64,000 bases of DNA. Origin: Phormidium tanganyikae FI6-MK23 (lineage in GTDB: Bacteria > Cyanobacteriota > Cyanobacteriia > Leptolyngbyales > Leptolyngbyaceae). Location of the stretch: contig JAHHHU010000018.1 of assembly GCA_019359175.1 (NCBI GenBank), positions 1-64,000 of the forward strand. The letters are read 5' to 3'. Both the position numbers and the translations under genes were made by a program. Below the pieces are notes generated by a model that saw only the letters and a list, made by a program, of their open reading frames with translations, searched no databases and was not told the DNA's origin. This document shows, piece by piece, positions 34,518 through 43,833 of this stretch (position 1 is the first letter of the stretch; every line of letters starts with the position of its first letter).

Positions 34518-35939
34518 TTAGAAATTCCGAATAATCGCATCAGCAAATTCAGAACATTTCAGAGGCGGATCAATGGGAGGCTCCATCAATCGCGCCAAAT
34601 CGTAAGTCACCTCACGCTGTTTGATCGCTTTCGCCAGTCCGCCCTTGATCAAATCCGCTGCTTCCTGCCAGCCCAGATATTCCAGCAGCATCACACCGGA
34701 TAAGATCAGCGAACCCGGATTCACTCGATCGAGTCCCGCGTGTTTCGGCGCTGTCCCGTGAGTCGCTTCAAAGATCGCAGAAGAATCTCCAATGTTCGCA
34801 CCCGGAGCCATTCCCAAACCACCCGCGATCGCTGCTGCAGCATCTGAAATGTAATCGCCGTTCAGGTTCATCGTTGCCAAAATCGAGTATTCATCGGGGC
34901 GAGTTTGGATCTGTTGGAAAATGCTGTCCGCGATGCGATCGTTGATCATCACTTTCTCTTTCCACTGCCCATTTCCGTGGGTTTCCCAAATCGTATCCAG
35001 TACCGCTTGCACTTCTTTGCAGATCGATGCTTGCTTGTCAGGTGTCATCGAACCGTAACCGGGATCAATTTGACGGGCATTTTCTTCGATCGACAACTCC
35101 GCCTTTTTCTCTTTGTTGCCAAGAATCCAGGATTCGCGCTCGGTGACACACTGCGATCGAAATTCCGTCGTCGCCAGTTCGTAGCCCCAGTCCCGAAACG
35201 CGCCTTCGGTGTACTTCATGATGTTGCCTTTGTGAACTAATGTCACCGTTTGCTTATCCTTGGGCAACCGAAGCGCGTGTTGAATCGCCCGACGCACGAG
35301 CCGCTGAGATCCTTTTTTACTAATCGGTTTGATGCCAATCCCCGAATCGAGTGGAATCTGTTTCTTCCCGTGTTCTGGCGTGCTGGGAATCAGGTCTTCA
35401 TTTAGCAGTTTGATTAAGCGATCGCCAATCTCACTTCCCTGTTTCCACTCGATCCCCAAGTAAATATCTTCGGTGTTCTCGCGATAGATAATCACGTCCA
35501 GTTTTTCAGGATAGCGATGCGGTGAAGGCGTTCCAGCGTAATACTTACAGGGACGCACACAGGCATAGAGATCAAAAATTTGGCGGAGGGCAACGTTGAG
35601 CGATCGAATTCCGCCCCCGATCGGAGTCGTTAACGGGCCTTTGATCGCCACGCCAAATTCTCGAATCGCAGCTAACGAATCTTCTGGTAAATATTGATAC
35701 GTTCCATACTGTTCGCAGGCTTCATCTCCGACGTAGACTTTGAACCAGGTGATTTCACGTTTTCCGCCGTATGCCGCCTGGATTGCCGCATCAAACACCT
35801 TTTGTGAGGCGGGCCAGAGGTCGATGCCCGTTCCATCTCCTCGGATGAACGGAATAATTGGATTATCCGGAACGATCGGTTCACCATTCTCAAATTTGAT
35901 CGCGGAACCCGTCGAAGGAGGTGTAATTTTTTCGTACAT
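34518..35939 (-). CDS. icd: NADP-dependent isocitrate dehydrogenase
   Basis: Icd (473 aa) oxidises isocitrate to 2-oxoglutarate, the carbon skeleton for nitrogen assimilation and the signal sensed by NtcA and PII in cyanobacteria. Conserved segments are [12 protein letters not shown], the substrate region [20 protein letters not shown] (family RSLNVALRQ), [35 protein letters not shown] (cited in part) and the NADP region [11 protein letters not shown]. The length matches the cyanobacterial enzyme, which is longer than E. coli Icd. It is transcribed alone. An NtcA-like palindrome 5' of it has the wrong spacing (see rejected items). Confidence 0.97.
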   Translation of the reverse strand: MYEKITPPSTGSAIKFENGEPIVPDNPIIPFIRGDGTGIDLWPASQKVFDAAIQAAYGGKREITWFKVYVGDEACEQYGTYQYLPEDSLAAIREFGVAIKGPLTTPIGGGIRSLNVALRQIFDLYACVRPCKYYAGTPSPHRYPEKLDVIIYRENTEDIYLGIEWKQGSEIGDRLIKLLNEDLIPSTPEHGKKQIPLDSGIGIKPISKKGSQRLVRRAIQHALRLPKDKQTVTLVHKGNIMKYTEGAFRDWGYELATTEFRSQCVTERESWILGNKEKKAELSIEENARQIDPGYGSMTPDKQASICKEVQAVLDTIWETHGNGQWKEKVMINDRIADSIFQQIQTRPDEYSILATMNLNGDYISDAAAAIAGGLGMAPGANIGDSSAIFEATHGTAPKHAGLDRVNPGSLILSGVMLLEYLGWQEAADLIKGGLAKAIKQREVTYDLARLMEPPIDPPLKCSEFADAIIRNF

Positions 35940-36217
35940 GGTCGAACAGTTCTCAAGTAGGATAAGTTGGGCAACGGCGCGGTAGATAGGCTACCAAATT
36001 TTTTAGCGCATTTTTCGCTTCCTAAATAAACGTCAGGTGAAATAGAACATAAAGATAAGCCTGAGACCTCAGAACCATCAATCACTGGGATACCATGTTA
36101 AGGGGAAATTTTTGGTTAAGAAGTTAACCTAACTGGGTGAAGGCATCGGATGGGTTCGTTCCTCGGTTTCGATCGCAGAATGGTATGGGTTGATGGTCTT
36201 AAGCTCTGGAGACGCGA

Positions 36218-36892
36218 ATGAAGAAGATCTTGATTGTCGATGATGATACTGCGCTCCGAACTGCACTGATTCGGTATCTAGAAAAACGCGGGTATGCGGT
36301 GCAAGATGCAGCATCGGGAATCGAGGGACTGAGCCAGTTTGAACAAGATCCGCCAGATTTGGTCGTGTCAGATGTGATCATGCCAAAAATGGACGGGCTA
36401 GAATTCTGTCGCCGTTTACGATCGCTGAGAGCCGGGCAGTTGGTTCCCTTCATTTTTCTCTCCAGCCGCGGCGAAGTCGAAGATCGCGTGCAAGGACATT
36501 CGATCGGCGCAGATGATTATCTGATCAAACCGTTTGAACCTAGAGAATTACTAGCGAAAATCGAAGCGCAACTAGAGCGATCTCGCCGAATGAACTCGGA
36601 GATTATTCGCCTGATGCAGCAATCGGTCAGCGTTCCAGAACCGCCCCCTCCCACAGTCGCACCGCTACCTCTAACACCTGCCGAAGAGAAAGTTTTCTGG
36701 GAAGTGATCCAAGGTCACACGAACAAACAAATCGGTGATCATCTTTTTGTCAGTCCGCGCACAGTACAAACGCATCTGAGCAATATTCTGAGCAAACTGC
36801 AATTAGAAAATCGATCGCAGTTAGTACGCTATGCGTTTGAGAAAGGCTACCGATTACCGATAGAACCCGTGGCAACTGAAGAAAAAGCATGA
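36218..36892 (+). CDS. NarL/FixJ-family response regulator
   Basis: The 224-aa transcription regulator has an N-terminal receiver (about 1-120) with IVDDD, the phosphoacceptor Asp in LVVSDVIMPKMDG (about residue 52) and LIKPFEP, then a linker rich in prolines (VPEPPPPTVAPLPLTPAEE), and a LuxR-type helix-turn-helix (about 150-215) with GHTNKQIGDHLFVSPRTVQTHLSNILSKL (cited as the TVQTHLSNILSKL core). The gene overlaps the next by 4 bp (ATGA), and gun4 follows, so the three are probably one operon. The regulated genes are unknown; the pairing with gun4 suggests a link to tetrapyrrole metabolism, but this is inference. Confidence 0.93.
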   Translation: MKKILIVDDDTALRTALIRYLEKRGYAVQDAASGIEGLSQFEQDPPDLVVSDVIMPKMDGLEFCRRLRSLRAGQLVPFIFLSSRGEVEDRVQGHSIGADDYLIKPFEPRELLAKIEAQLERSRRMNSEIIRLMQQSVSVPEPPPPTVAPLPLTPAEEKVFWEVIQGHTNKQIGDHLFVSPRTVQTHLSNILSKLQLENRSQLVRYAFEKGYRLPIEPVATEEKA

Positions 36893-37386
36893 TCGCGGGC
36901 ATCTATTCATTAAGTAAATTACAAATGGCGATCGCAGAAAATCCCGATCGCTGGCGACCGCTTGTTCTGACAAATGGCTGTTTTGATCTCTTACATTCCG
37001 GTCATGTGCGGTATCTCAATTCCGCAAGGAAACTCGGTCGATCGCTGGTAGTCGGTCTAAACAGTGATGCCTCAATACGATTGATTAAGCCCGATCGAGT
37101 CCCGTCGCGTCCGATCGTGCCCGAATTAGAACGTGCAGAAGTCCTTGCCGCGCTCAAATCTGTCGATGGAGTCGTGATTTTTTCTGAAAAAACTGCTGAA
37201 CAGCTAGTTGAAGCACTTCACCCTGAGATTTATGCTAAAGGTGGAGACTACAATTTACAAACCCTGCCCGAAGCCTCGATCGTGCAGTCCTATGGCGGAC
37301 AAGTTCGGCTCATCGAAATCGAAGTACAGTCTTCGACCAGCGCGATCGTCGATCGGATTTTGAGGGGCGAATCCCGAAACCCTTAA
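36889..37386 (+). CDS. Cytidylyltransferase-fold nucleotidyltransferase (RfaE2-like)
   Basis: The 165-aa enzyme resembles the adenylyltransferase domain of RfaE, which adenylates heptose 1-phosphate. The nucleotide-binding motif TNGCFDLLHSGHVRYLNSAR carries the family HxGH, and VGLNSDASIRLIKP and GGDYNLQTLPEA match the RfaE2 C-terminal region. It is the stand-alone form. No other heptose synthesis gene is nearby, so its substrate may be a different sugar phosphate. It overlaps the response regulator gene and ends 14 bp before gun4. Confidence 0.85.
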   Translation: MIAGIYSLSKLQMAIAENPDRWRPLVLTNGCFDLLHSGHVRYLNSARKLGRSLVVGLNSDASIRLIKPDRVPSRPIVPELERAEVLAALKSVDGVVIFSEKTAEQLVEALHPEIYAKGGDYNLQTLPEASIVQSYGGQVRLIEIEVQSSTSAIVDRILRGESRNP

Positions 37387-37400
37387 CACCAACGGTTTAC

Positions 37401-38117
37401 ATGACTAATTTAGAGACTTCTTCAGCCCTCGATCTTCCCGGTAGCATCGCGGCTCTCCAACTGAAGCTTCGATCAGACTCCGAAAAGGTTCAGATCCAAG
37501 CGATCGACGAGCTGACTGCCCTCGGTGAGGAAGGACTTCCCGCGCTGATGGAATTCTTAATTGATCGACCTGAACCCAGTCGAGCCACCGCCAAAACTTA
37601 TCAAATTTTATGCACCTCTCAAACGCCGAGAGTGCAAGAATTTCTGCAACAACATTTCCCGACCGGAACTGTTCCCCTAAAGTCCGATCGCAATATCGAC
37701 TACACCGAACTCCAGCAGCTTCTCGCACAGCAGAAATTTCAAGAAGCCGATCGCTTAACGATTCAAAAACTGTGTGAACTCGCTGGAGAATCTGCCGTAT
37801 TACGCAAATGGCTATATTTCACCGAGGTTGAGAATTTTCCAACTCCCGATCTACAAACGATCGATTCCCTCTGGCTAGCTCATTCTGACTATCAATATGG
37901 CTTCTCGGTACAGCGTCAGATTTGGCTCAATGCAGGCAAAAAATGGGAAAAACTTTGGACTAAAATCGGGTGGAAATCTGGCTATAGCTGGACACGCTAC
38001 CCAGACGGATTTACTTGGAGCCTAGACGCTCCCAAGGGGCATCTCCCACTCTCAAACCAACTGCGAGGAGTCCGCGTCATCGCCGCCTTACTCAACCACT
38101 CTGCCTGGATAAAATAA
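37401..38117 (+). CDS. gun4: Tetrapyrrole-binding protein Gun4
   Basis: Gun4 (238 aa) binds protoporphyrin IX and Mg-protoporphyrin and activates magnesium chelatase in chlorophyll synthesis. The N-terminal half (1-100) is a helical repeat region, and the C-terminal GUN4 core is clearly recognised: DYTELQQLLAQQKFQEAD, CELAGESAVLRKWLYF, TEVENFPTPDLQTID, IGWKSGYSWTRYPDGFTW and QLRGVRVIAALLNHSAW. Length agrees with cyanobacterial Gun4. It lies at the end of a short three-gene run with a response regulator and an RfaE2-like gene. Confidence 0.95.
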   Translation: MTNLETSSALDLPGSIAALQLKLRSDSEKVQIQAIDELTALGEEGLPALMEFLIDRPEPSRATAKTYQILCTSQTPRVQEFLQQHFPTGTVPLKSDRNIDYTELQQLLAQQKFQEADRLTIQKLCELAGESAVLRKWLYFTEVENFPTPDLQTIDSLWLAHSDYQYGFSVQRQIWLNAGKKWEKLWTKIGWKSGYSWTRYPDGFTWSLDAPKGHLPLSNQLRGVRVIAALLNHSAWIK

Positions 38118-38314
38118 CCTTGTCCGTATTCTCGTCAGGACGCATCGCCACAGAACGCCTAAACTTCCGTAATCTCTCTTGCGCGAAAGCGTTGATCCAC
38201 TCAAAAGTAAGGGCAGTCTTTGTATAGTTGCAGACTGTTTGACAGTAATCGTGGGTTACGACACAGTATTGTCAAGTGGTCGAAAAGTTCTTTAAATCGA
38301 GGATAGGGGTTGGA

Positions 38315-39733
38315 ATGGGAATCCCCGAAAACAGGCTCTTTTGTCGATTGGATGGGTTAACGACTGCCGCCCGTGAGCAGCAGCGTGCAATGGTACTGAC
38401 GGAACTCGGCTTGCTCGATACCGAAATTGTACCGATTTTTGAAGAAGCGACCCAAACCGCCGCTCACTCTCTCGGTGCGCCGATTAGTTTGCTCGGTGTG
38501 ATGGATCAGTCGCGTCAATGGTTCAAATCCGCCGTGGGTCTGTCACGCTTGGGTTTGATGAATGATCTGGCGGTCTCTCGCCAACTGTCGCGCGAAGAAG
38601 CTTTCTGCGTTCATGTGGTCGATAGTCAGCAAATTTTAGCGATCGAGGACACGCTCGATCATCCCGCTTTTGCAAATTCGCTGCTGTGTCAACAGTACGG
38701 CATCCGTGCGTATCTCGGTGCGCCGCTGTTAACGGTCAGTGGAGACTGCATCGGCACACTTTGCATCATGGATTCCCGCCCCCGTAACTTTACGGAACGC
38801 GATGCTGAGTTTCTCATGTTGACCGCGCGTTTGAGCATGAGCGAGTATGAACGTCTGCACTTAATGAAGTCGCAGGCAGCCGGAACTCCGATTCCAGCCG
38901 TTCAACCCGCTTTAGCTCCGCCCCCTAACCCGGTTAAGTTTGAACTCCTTGCCCAACTCACTCAAGAGCTACGCACCCCGCTTACCTCTGTGATGGGAAT
39001 GGCAAGCGTGCTCAATCGCGAAATTTATGGCCCGCTCACCAGTAAGCAAAAGGAATATCTCGACATCATTCATCACAGCGGACAGTATTTGCTGTCGCTT
39101 GTGAAAGAGATTCTAGAACTGTCGCAACTTGATGACAGTAGCCGAATGTTGAATCTGTCGCAGATCGATATCGAGATGCTTTGTCAGCAGGCAATCAGCA
39201 CGCTAGAACAAGCCGCTGGTCGTCGAGAACAGCAGATCCGTCTCTCGGTCGAACCCGGCAACCGCATTTGGCTTCTCGACAAAGAGAAAATTCGCCAAAT
39301 GTTGTATCACCTGATGTTTAGCGTGATTCAGTCCTCGAATACTGGCAGCATCGTTCGCCTGCACGTTTCACAAAAAAGCAGCGGGTTACGGCTGACGGTC
39401 TGGGCCTCTCATCCCTGTCTTAGTGATGGCATGGGTTACAACGAAATGCTCATCCCACAAACAAGTGCGATCGCAACGTTTGAGTACGATGCTCCGAGTA
39501 ATGGTCATCGTGCAGGGGCAGGACTCATGCCGATCGCCGCTGCGCTGAACGCCACAAGATTTACCGATCTCGATGAGGCTTCAGAAATTCCTGATGCTGA
39601 TGCGGTACGGAAGAATCTTGGCTTGCTGCTGAGTCGGCAACTGGCAGAAATGCACGGCGGACAAATCCTAATCCAAGGAGCCTCGGAACCCGGATACCGA
39701 TATGTGATTACGCTACCTCGATTAACGCAGTAG
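38315..39733 (+). CDS. GAF-histidine-kinase-like protein with Gln in place of the phosphoacceptor His
   Basis: The 472-aa product (ATG 38315) has an N-terminal GAF-type domain (about 35-190 with SLLGVMDQSRQWFKSAVG and CIMDSRPRNFTERD), a HisKA-like helical region LLAQLTQELRTPLTSVMGMA and a degenerate HATPase_c-like domain. In the H box, normally SHELRTPL, the histidine is replaced by glutamine (TQELRTPL). In the N box (IRQMLYHLMFSVIQSS) the conserved Asn is missing, and no DxGxG motif is present, although the C-terminal ends like a kinase (SRQLAEMHGGQI). It cannot be an ordinary histidine kinase and may instead act as a sensor scaffold or regulate another kinase. A terminator follows it. Confidence 0.88.
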   Translation: MGIPENRLFCRLDGLTTAAREQQRAMVLTELGLLDTEIVPIFEEATQTAAHSLGAPISLLGVMDQSRQWFKSAVGLSRLGLMNDLAVSRQLSREEAFCVHVVDSQQILAIEDTLDHPAFANSLLCQQYGIRAYLGAPLLTVSGDCIGTLCIMDSRPRNFTERDAEFLMLTARLSMSEYERLHLMKSQAAGTPIPAVQPALAPPPNPVKFELLAQLTQELRTPLTSVMGMASVLNREIYGPLTSKQKEYLDIIHHSGQYLLSLVKEILELSQLDDSSRMLNLSQIDIEMLCQQAISTLEQAAGRREQQIRLSVEPGNRIWLLDKEKIRQMLYHLMFSVIQSSNTGSIVRLHVSQKSSGLRLTVWASHPCLSDGMGYNEMLIPQTSAIATFEYDAPSNGHRAGAGLMPIAAALNATRFTDLDEASEIPDADAVRKNLGLLLSRQLAEMHGGQILIQGASEPGYRYVITLPRLTQ

Positions 39734-39769
39734 CCTTGTCAAAACGCCAATATCGCGGATAATAGCCCT

Positions 39770-39791
39770 AGCCCAATCTAAGTTGGGCTAT
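39770..39791 (+). terminator. Terminator after the GAF-kinase-like gene
   Basis: AGCCCAA and TTGGGCT form a 7-bp stem with a 6-nt loop followed by ATTTTTTG. It lies 30-50 bp before the ictB ATG, so it separates the two genes. Confidence 0.8.
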
Positions 39792-39821
39792 TTTTTGCTT
39801 CAAAGCACGGGAAATCCGCTT

Positions 39822-41231
39822 ATGAATTCGGTTTGGCAACAGGTGACGTTATCCACGCTGCCGCTGCGAGAGTGGCGACAGGTGAGCTATGTGTATCGGC
39901 TGGTGGGATCGCTTCAGACCTGGCGACAGCAAAGCTGGTTAATGCAACAAGGAGATGCGATCGCGGCTCTCTTGATCAGTCTCGTTTTTGCTGTTTCTCC
40001 CTTTGTTGCTACGGATCTAATCGGTTGGCTCCTTGCAACCTGCATTCTGTTTTGGTTTTTGCTGACGGTTTCAGACGATGATTCTCGCGCTGGATTCACT
40101 CCAATTCATTTGCTGGTGCTGCTGTTTTGGGGGATTTCGGCAACGGCAGCAGCACTCTCTCCACTGAAGAGATTCGCGTTTGTGGGGTTAGGGAAGCTGT
40201 CGCTGTATTTGATGTTTTTCATATTAATGGCGCGAGTTTTACGATCGCCTAAACTGAGATCGTTCTGTATTACGGCTTTTCTGTTAGTGGCGCTGGTCGT
40301 GAGTAGCTACGGAATTCGGCAGGCGATCTTTGGCGCGGATGCGTTGGCGACGTGGGTTGATCCAGAATCTCCGACCGCACAGTCTACACGGGTGTATAGC
40401 TATTTGGGAAATCCGAATCTACTCGCTGGATATTTGATGCCTGCGGTGTGGCTGTCGTTTAGTGCGATTTTTGTCTGGAAGCGATGGCTCCCGAAAGTTT
40501 TAGCGATCGTCATGTTCGGGATCAATACGGCTTGTTTGTTGCTAACTCAAAGCCGAGGCGGTTGGATTGGGTTGGTCGTATCGGCGTTGGTGCTGATCGT
40601 GTTGCTGCGGTACTGGTGGAGCGCTTATTTGCCGAGATTCTTGCGGCTGTGGGCGTTACCGATGGTATTTGGTGGATTGGCTGGCATTGTGGTACTTGGA
40701 TTTATCTTTGTTACGCCGTTTCGATATCGAGTCGGAAGTATCTTTGCAGGCAGTGGTGATAGTAGTAATGCGTTTCGGCTGAATGTTTGGCGCTCGGTGA
40801 TCGATATGATTCGCGATCGACCCATTTTGGGATTTGGCCCAGGGGATTTGGTGTTCAAGCGAATGTATCCGCTTTATTCACAGGCGCGATTTAGTGCATT
40901 GAGTGCTTATTCGGTGTTGCTAGAGATTGCAGTTGAGTCTGGATTAATTGGTTTAACAGCATTTTTGTGGTTGCTGGTGGTGACATTTAATCAAGGATTT
41001 GTGCAATTGCGACGAGTCAGAGCATTAGGCGATCGAGATGGATTTTGGCTGATTGGAGCAATTACGGCAATGGCAGGAATGTTAGGGCATGGAACAGTCG
41101 ATACGGTTTGGTATCGCCCGGAAGTGAGTGTTCTGTGGTGGCTGAATGTGGCACTGATTGCGAGTTACTACGTGCCACAGGCTGAAGAAAAGCTGCACAC
41201 ACCAACACCGGAGCTTGCAGCAGATTCTTAG
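39822..41231 (+). CDS. ictB: IctB-family membrane protein (O-antigen ligase superfamily)
   Basis: The 469-aa product has about ten to eleven membrane segments, and a large loop with LGNPNLLAGYLMPAVW, LLTQSRGGWIGL and GFGPGDLVFKRMYPLY, typical of the Wzy/RfaL superfamily. Sequence and length match cyanobacterial IctB, first described as a putative inorganic carbon transporter because of a high-CO2-requiring mutant; its true function is disputed, and a role in glycan ligation is also possible. The ATG 39822 is chosen over an upstream TTG. It is followed convergently by a Crp-family gene, leaving only 9 bp between stops. Confidence 0.9.
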   Translation: MNSVWQQVTLSTLPLREWRQVSYVYRLVGSLQTWRQQSWLMQQGDAIAALLISLVFAVSPFVATDLIGWLLATCILFWFLLTVSDDDSRAGFTPIHLLVLLFWGISATAAALSPLKRFAFVGLGKLSLYLMFFILMARVLRSPKLRSFCITAFLLVALVVSSYGIRQAIFGADALATWVDPESPTAQSTRVYSYLGNPNLLAGYLMPAVWLSFSAIFVWKRWLPKVLAIVMFGINTACLLLTQSRGGWIGLVVSALVLIVLLRYWWSAYLPRFLRLWALPMVFGGLAGIVVLGFIFVTPFRYRVGSIFAGSGDSSNAFRLNVWRSVIDMIRDRPILGFGPGDLVFKRMYPLYSQARFSALSAYSVLLEIAVESGLIGLTAFLWLLVVTFNQGFVQLRRVRALGDRDGFWLIGAITAMAGMLGHGTVDTVWYRPEVSVLWWLNVALIASYYVPQAEEKLHTPTPELAADS

Positions 41232-41240
41232 AGAACAGCG

Positions 41241-41957
41241 TTACTGCTTGCGGTGAAATCGGCTTGTTTCTTCCTGAATCACCGCATAGCACTCACAGGA
41301 AATCGCTTCTAATTCCCGTGGTTGAACGATCGCAATTCGTCCCCGACTGCACCGGATTGCCCCCGATCGAGTTAGCTCTCCGATCGCGACTGTTACGCCC
41401 GATCGACGAGTGCCCAACATCTGTGCAAGGGCTTCGTGTGTGATGGTGAATTCATCAAGCTGTAAGGCATATCGAATCAATAATAACTGTCGCGCCAATC
41501 GCTCTCGGATCGAATGAAACCGATGACAGGCAGCTAATTGCGAGGTTTGTAAAAGTAAAACTTGAATGTATTCTAATAAAAGTGACTGTAACGTTGAGCT
41601 TTGCTCAAATTCGGTTAGAAGCTGCTGAGTGGGTAAACGCAATGCAGAATTCCCAACTTGCACGATCGCTTGTTGGACACTCTCACGCCGTCCCAAAACC
41701 ACAGAAGCCCCGATAAAGCCATCGCGACCGACTAGCCCAACTTCGAGAACCGAACCATTTGAAAGCAAAGTCGTCAGCGAAATCAACGATCTCATTGGAA
41801 AGTAAACATAAGCGATCGCTTCTCCGATCGGGTGAAGAATTTGCTGAGGAGTCAGCGTTACTGGCTCAAGATGAGCCGCCAATCTTTGATAAACCTCCAC
41901 AGGAAGCGATGCCAGCAAGCGATTTTCTAGCGCACTAGAAGCCGCAAACGAAGACAT
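41241..41957 (-). CDS. Crp/Fnr family transcriptional regulator
   Basis: The 238-aa protein has an N-terminal cyclic-nucleotide-binding-like beta domain (about 25-125, PIGEAIAYVYFPMRSLISL) and a C-terminal winged helix (about 155-220, FTITHEALAQMLGTRRSGVTVAIGEL). The phosphate-binding cassette residues for cAMP (GE...RA/SA) are not clearly conserved (VLEVGLVGRDGFIG), so it may not bind cAMP. Such proteins are common in cyanobacteria, often responding to redox or light. Its target genes are unknown. It converges on ictB and there is 212 bp between its start and thiD. Confidence 0.9.
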   Translation of the reverse strand: MSSFAASSALENRLLASLPVEVYQRLAAHLEPVTLTPQQILHPIGEAIAYVYFPMRSLISLTTLLSNGSVLEVGLVGRDGFIGASVVLGRRESVQQAIVQVGNSALRLPTQQLLTEFEQSSTLQSLLLEYIQVLLLQTSQLAACHRFHSIRERLARQLLLIRYALQLDEFTITHEALAQMLGTRRSGVTVAIGELTRSGAIRCSRGRIAIVQPRELEAISCECYAVIQEETSRFHRKQ

Positions 41958-42169
41958 GGGAAAACTCCAAAATAGCTGCGCTCAGTGAGATCAGCTACAG
42001 CACAAGGAGTAGAACCATCCAGTCCCTCTGCAAAGGCGAATCCTCAAATTAACGAAGTGGGCAAACGTTTAATTGTTTTTCTTTATTGTGGCGGTTTATT
42101 CAAAGGCGGGCGAATCCAGGAACATGGGGAAAACCGTAAGCAATTAGGAGAAAAAGCCGTCACCGAAAA

Positions 42170-42982
42170 TTAAGAATGCTGGAGCAACGGGAAAAAGTGG
42201 CCTACGGGGCCTTGACCTTGACCGATCGCAAGGGAGTACTCTAACGCAGTGGTGACATAATCCTTCGCGGCTTCAATTGCCGATCGCAGATCTTTTCCCA
42301 ATGCCAAATTTGCTGCGATCGCGGCTGAGAGCGTGCATCCCGTTCCGTGAGTATGCTTGGTTTCCACTCTCCGGGTTGCAAACGTTTCGCACTGAGTTCC
42401 GTCAAACCACACATCGACTCCGCACAAGGCATCACTCATACCACCGCCTTTCACCAAAACCGACTTCGCTCCCAGTTCAAAGATTCGTTGGGCGGCTGTC
42501 TGCATCTCTTCTAAGGTGTTGATTTCGATGCCGCTAAGGAGTTGGGCTTCGTAGCGATTTGGGGTCAGGATGAGCGCTTGGGGAACGAGGAGCGTTTTCA
42601 AAGCTGCGATCGCGGCATCATCGATCAACTGTGCTCCAGTGCGCGAAACCATCACCGGATCAACAACTAAGTTAGAAATTTTGAAAGCTGAAACTTGTTC
42701 GGCAACGGCTGCAATAATGCCTCGATTTAGCAGCATTCCTGTTTTTGCCGCTTGCACGCCGATATCTTGGACGACAGCTTCGATTTGAGCCGTAACCGCT
42801 TCAGGAGGCAGAGCATCAACGCGCGTTACTTCCAGCGTATTTTGTGCGGTGATGCAGGTTAATGCGCTGGTGCCATGCACACGGTGAAACGCAAATGTTC
42901 GGAGATCGGCTTGAATTCCTGCACCGCCGCCGCTGTCTGAACCCGCGATCGTCAATGCGATCGCAATCGAAGGAAGTGTCAT
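42170..42982 (-). CDS. thiD: Hydroxymethylpyrimidine/phosphomethylpyrimidine kinase
   Basis: ThiD (270 aa) phosphorylates hydroxymethylpyrimidine to its mono- and diphosphate in thiamine synthesis. Family motifs are IAGSDSGGGAGIQADLRTF, VHGTSALTCITAQNT, VVDPVMVSRTGAQL and THGTGCTLSAAIAANLA with the active-site Cys-containing anion hole near residue 215. Length is usual for the single-domain enzyme (not fused to ThiE). No TPP riboswitch motif was recognised in the short upstream gap, and the gene is not next to other thi genes. Confidence 0.95.
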   Translation of the reverse strand: MTLPSIAIALTIAGSDSGGGAGIQADLRTFAFHRVHGTSALTCITAQNTLEVTRVDALPPEAVTAQIEAVVQDIGVQAAKTGMLLNRGIIAAVAEQVSAFKISNLVVDPVMVSRTGAQLIDDAAIAALKTLLVPQALILTPNRYEAQLLSGIEINTLEEMQTAAQRIFELGAKSVLVKGGGMSDALCGVDVWFDGTQCETFATRRVETKHTHGTGCTLSAAIAANLALGKDLRSAIEAAKDYVTTALEYSLAIGQGQGPVGHFFPLLQHS

Positions 42983-43032
42983 CGCTCTGATTTACCAAGT
43001 GAATCTACCTCTATGTTAAACGGCAAATTCAC

Positions 43033-43329
43033 TTATCTCGACACGCACGGTTGAGGATTGGAGCGCGTTTTGATCCGACACACTTCTTCGCTGGCGTAGC
43101 AAACTGATACCGATTTCACACCTAGCACAATCAAGGCTGCTTTTCCAATGAGATCGAGTTCTTCAATCACTTGGTCAACGCACCACGGTTCTGAGCAGTG
43201 AATCAGAAGCGCATCGAATTTCAATTCTAAAGAGCATCCCGAAAGCGCGTGGGCGTAAAGCTGTTGGAGTCGATCGGTGCGAAAGTCTTCGAGCATCGAC
43301 AAGTCTTGAGCCGTGAATTTCATTTTCAT
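43033..43329 (-). CDS. Small hypothetical protein, 98 aa
   Basis: The product contains LSMLEDFRTDRLQQLYAHAL, FDALLIHCSEPWCVDQVIE and ELDLIGKAALIVLGVKSVSVC and ends in a short basic tail. It has four cysteines (SGC, HCSEPWC, VC, VC) that could form pairs or a metal site, and no signal peptide. I do not recognise the family. It is transcribed towards thiD with a gap of about 50 bp, but a direct link is not established. The start at 43329 lacks a strong ribosome-binding site; a downstream Met at 43323 would be nearly equivalent. Confidence 0.55.
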   Translation of the reverse strand: MKMKFTAQDLSMLEDFRTDRLQQLYAHALSGCSLELKFDALLIHCSEPWCVDQVIEELDLIGKAALIVLGVKSVSVCYASEEVCRIKTRSNPQPCVSR

Positions 43330-43833
43330 AATCTGGTTTTGATATGTGTTGCACAGATTGAATCGGATTCACCCAAGGATCTATACGGTAGGATCTGGGA
43401 TTTTCATTTTCTATGGCGAACACAATTAAGTAAATGTACGGGTTCTACGGTCGACTTGTACGGAGCTTCTAGTTTACTTACGTCAGTTGTGTTCGCGACT
43501 CCGGATACTTTTGAGCATTGATCGTGAAGCTTTAAGATCGCTTGCTCTCAGTATCGTTTCTCTAGTGTCTCACCTGTCTTTCTTACGCGAGATGAAATTC
43601 TATGAAGCCATTCGCTAACCTCGATTGCGGTGAGTACTACATGGTAAAGTGGCGGGCTGACCAGATTTGTGACGGCTGAACGGGAAGGGAGATCGGATTA
43701 AAAATCTCGATCGTTTTCTAGTAATAAATCTGCAAATTGGCTGATTTATTCAGTTTTGGGCTGAAGAGATGCCACACTCTGACAGGGAATTCGTCACAGC
43801 TTGAGACGGTTGATTTGAGGAGAGAAAGTACGG
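43330..43833. other. Intergenic region, 504 bp, with an inverted-repeat element
   Basis: No ORF with coding character was found. The region contains the inverted repeat at 43416-43496 described separately, and a GGAGAGA ribosome-binding site before the acyltransferase ATG. The sequences around 43560-43800 have no tRNA or obvious structural RNA. Confidence 0.6.
43416..43496. repeat. 81-bp imperfect inverted repeat element
   Basis: The left end GCGAACACAA T TAAGTAAA and the reverse complement of the right end, GCGAACACAA CTGACG TAAGTAAA, share 10 and 8 matching bases around a 5-nt offset. TGTACGG occurs twice inside (43435 and 43457). It could be a small mobile element or a recombination target. 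Confidence 0.6.

Noticed and set aside
34416-34703. ORF running from the palindromic repeat into the icd region
   Set aside because: It begins in repeat sequence and overlaps icd in antisense; the peptide is the usual repeat translation (KSPILGDLGG).
35940-36060. NtcA-like palindrome GGTAGATAGGCTACC upstream of icd
   Set aside because: The spacing between GTA and TAC is seven bases, not the eight of the NtcA consensus, so I did not call a binding site.
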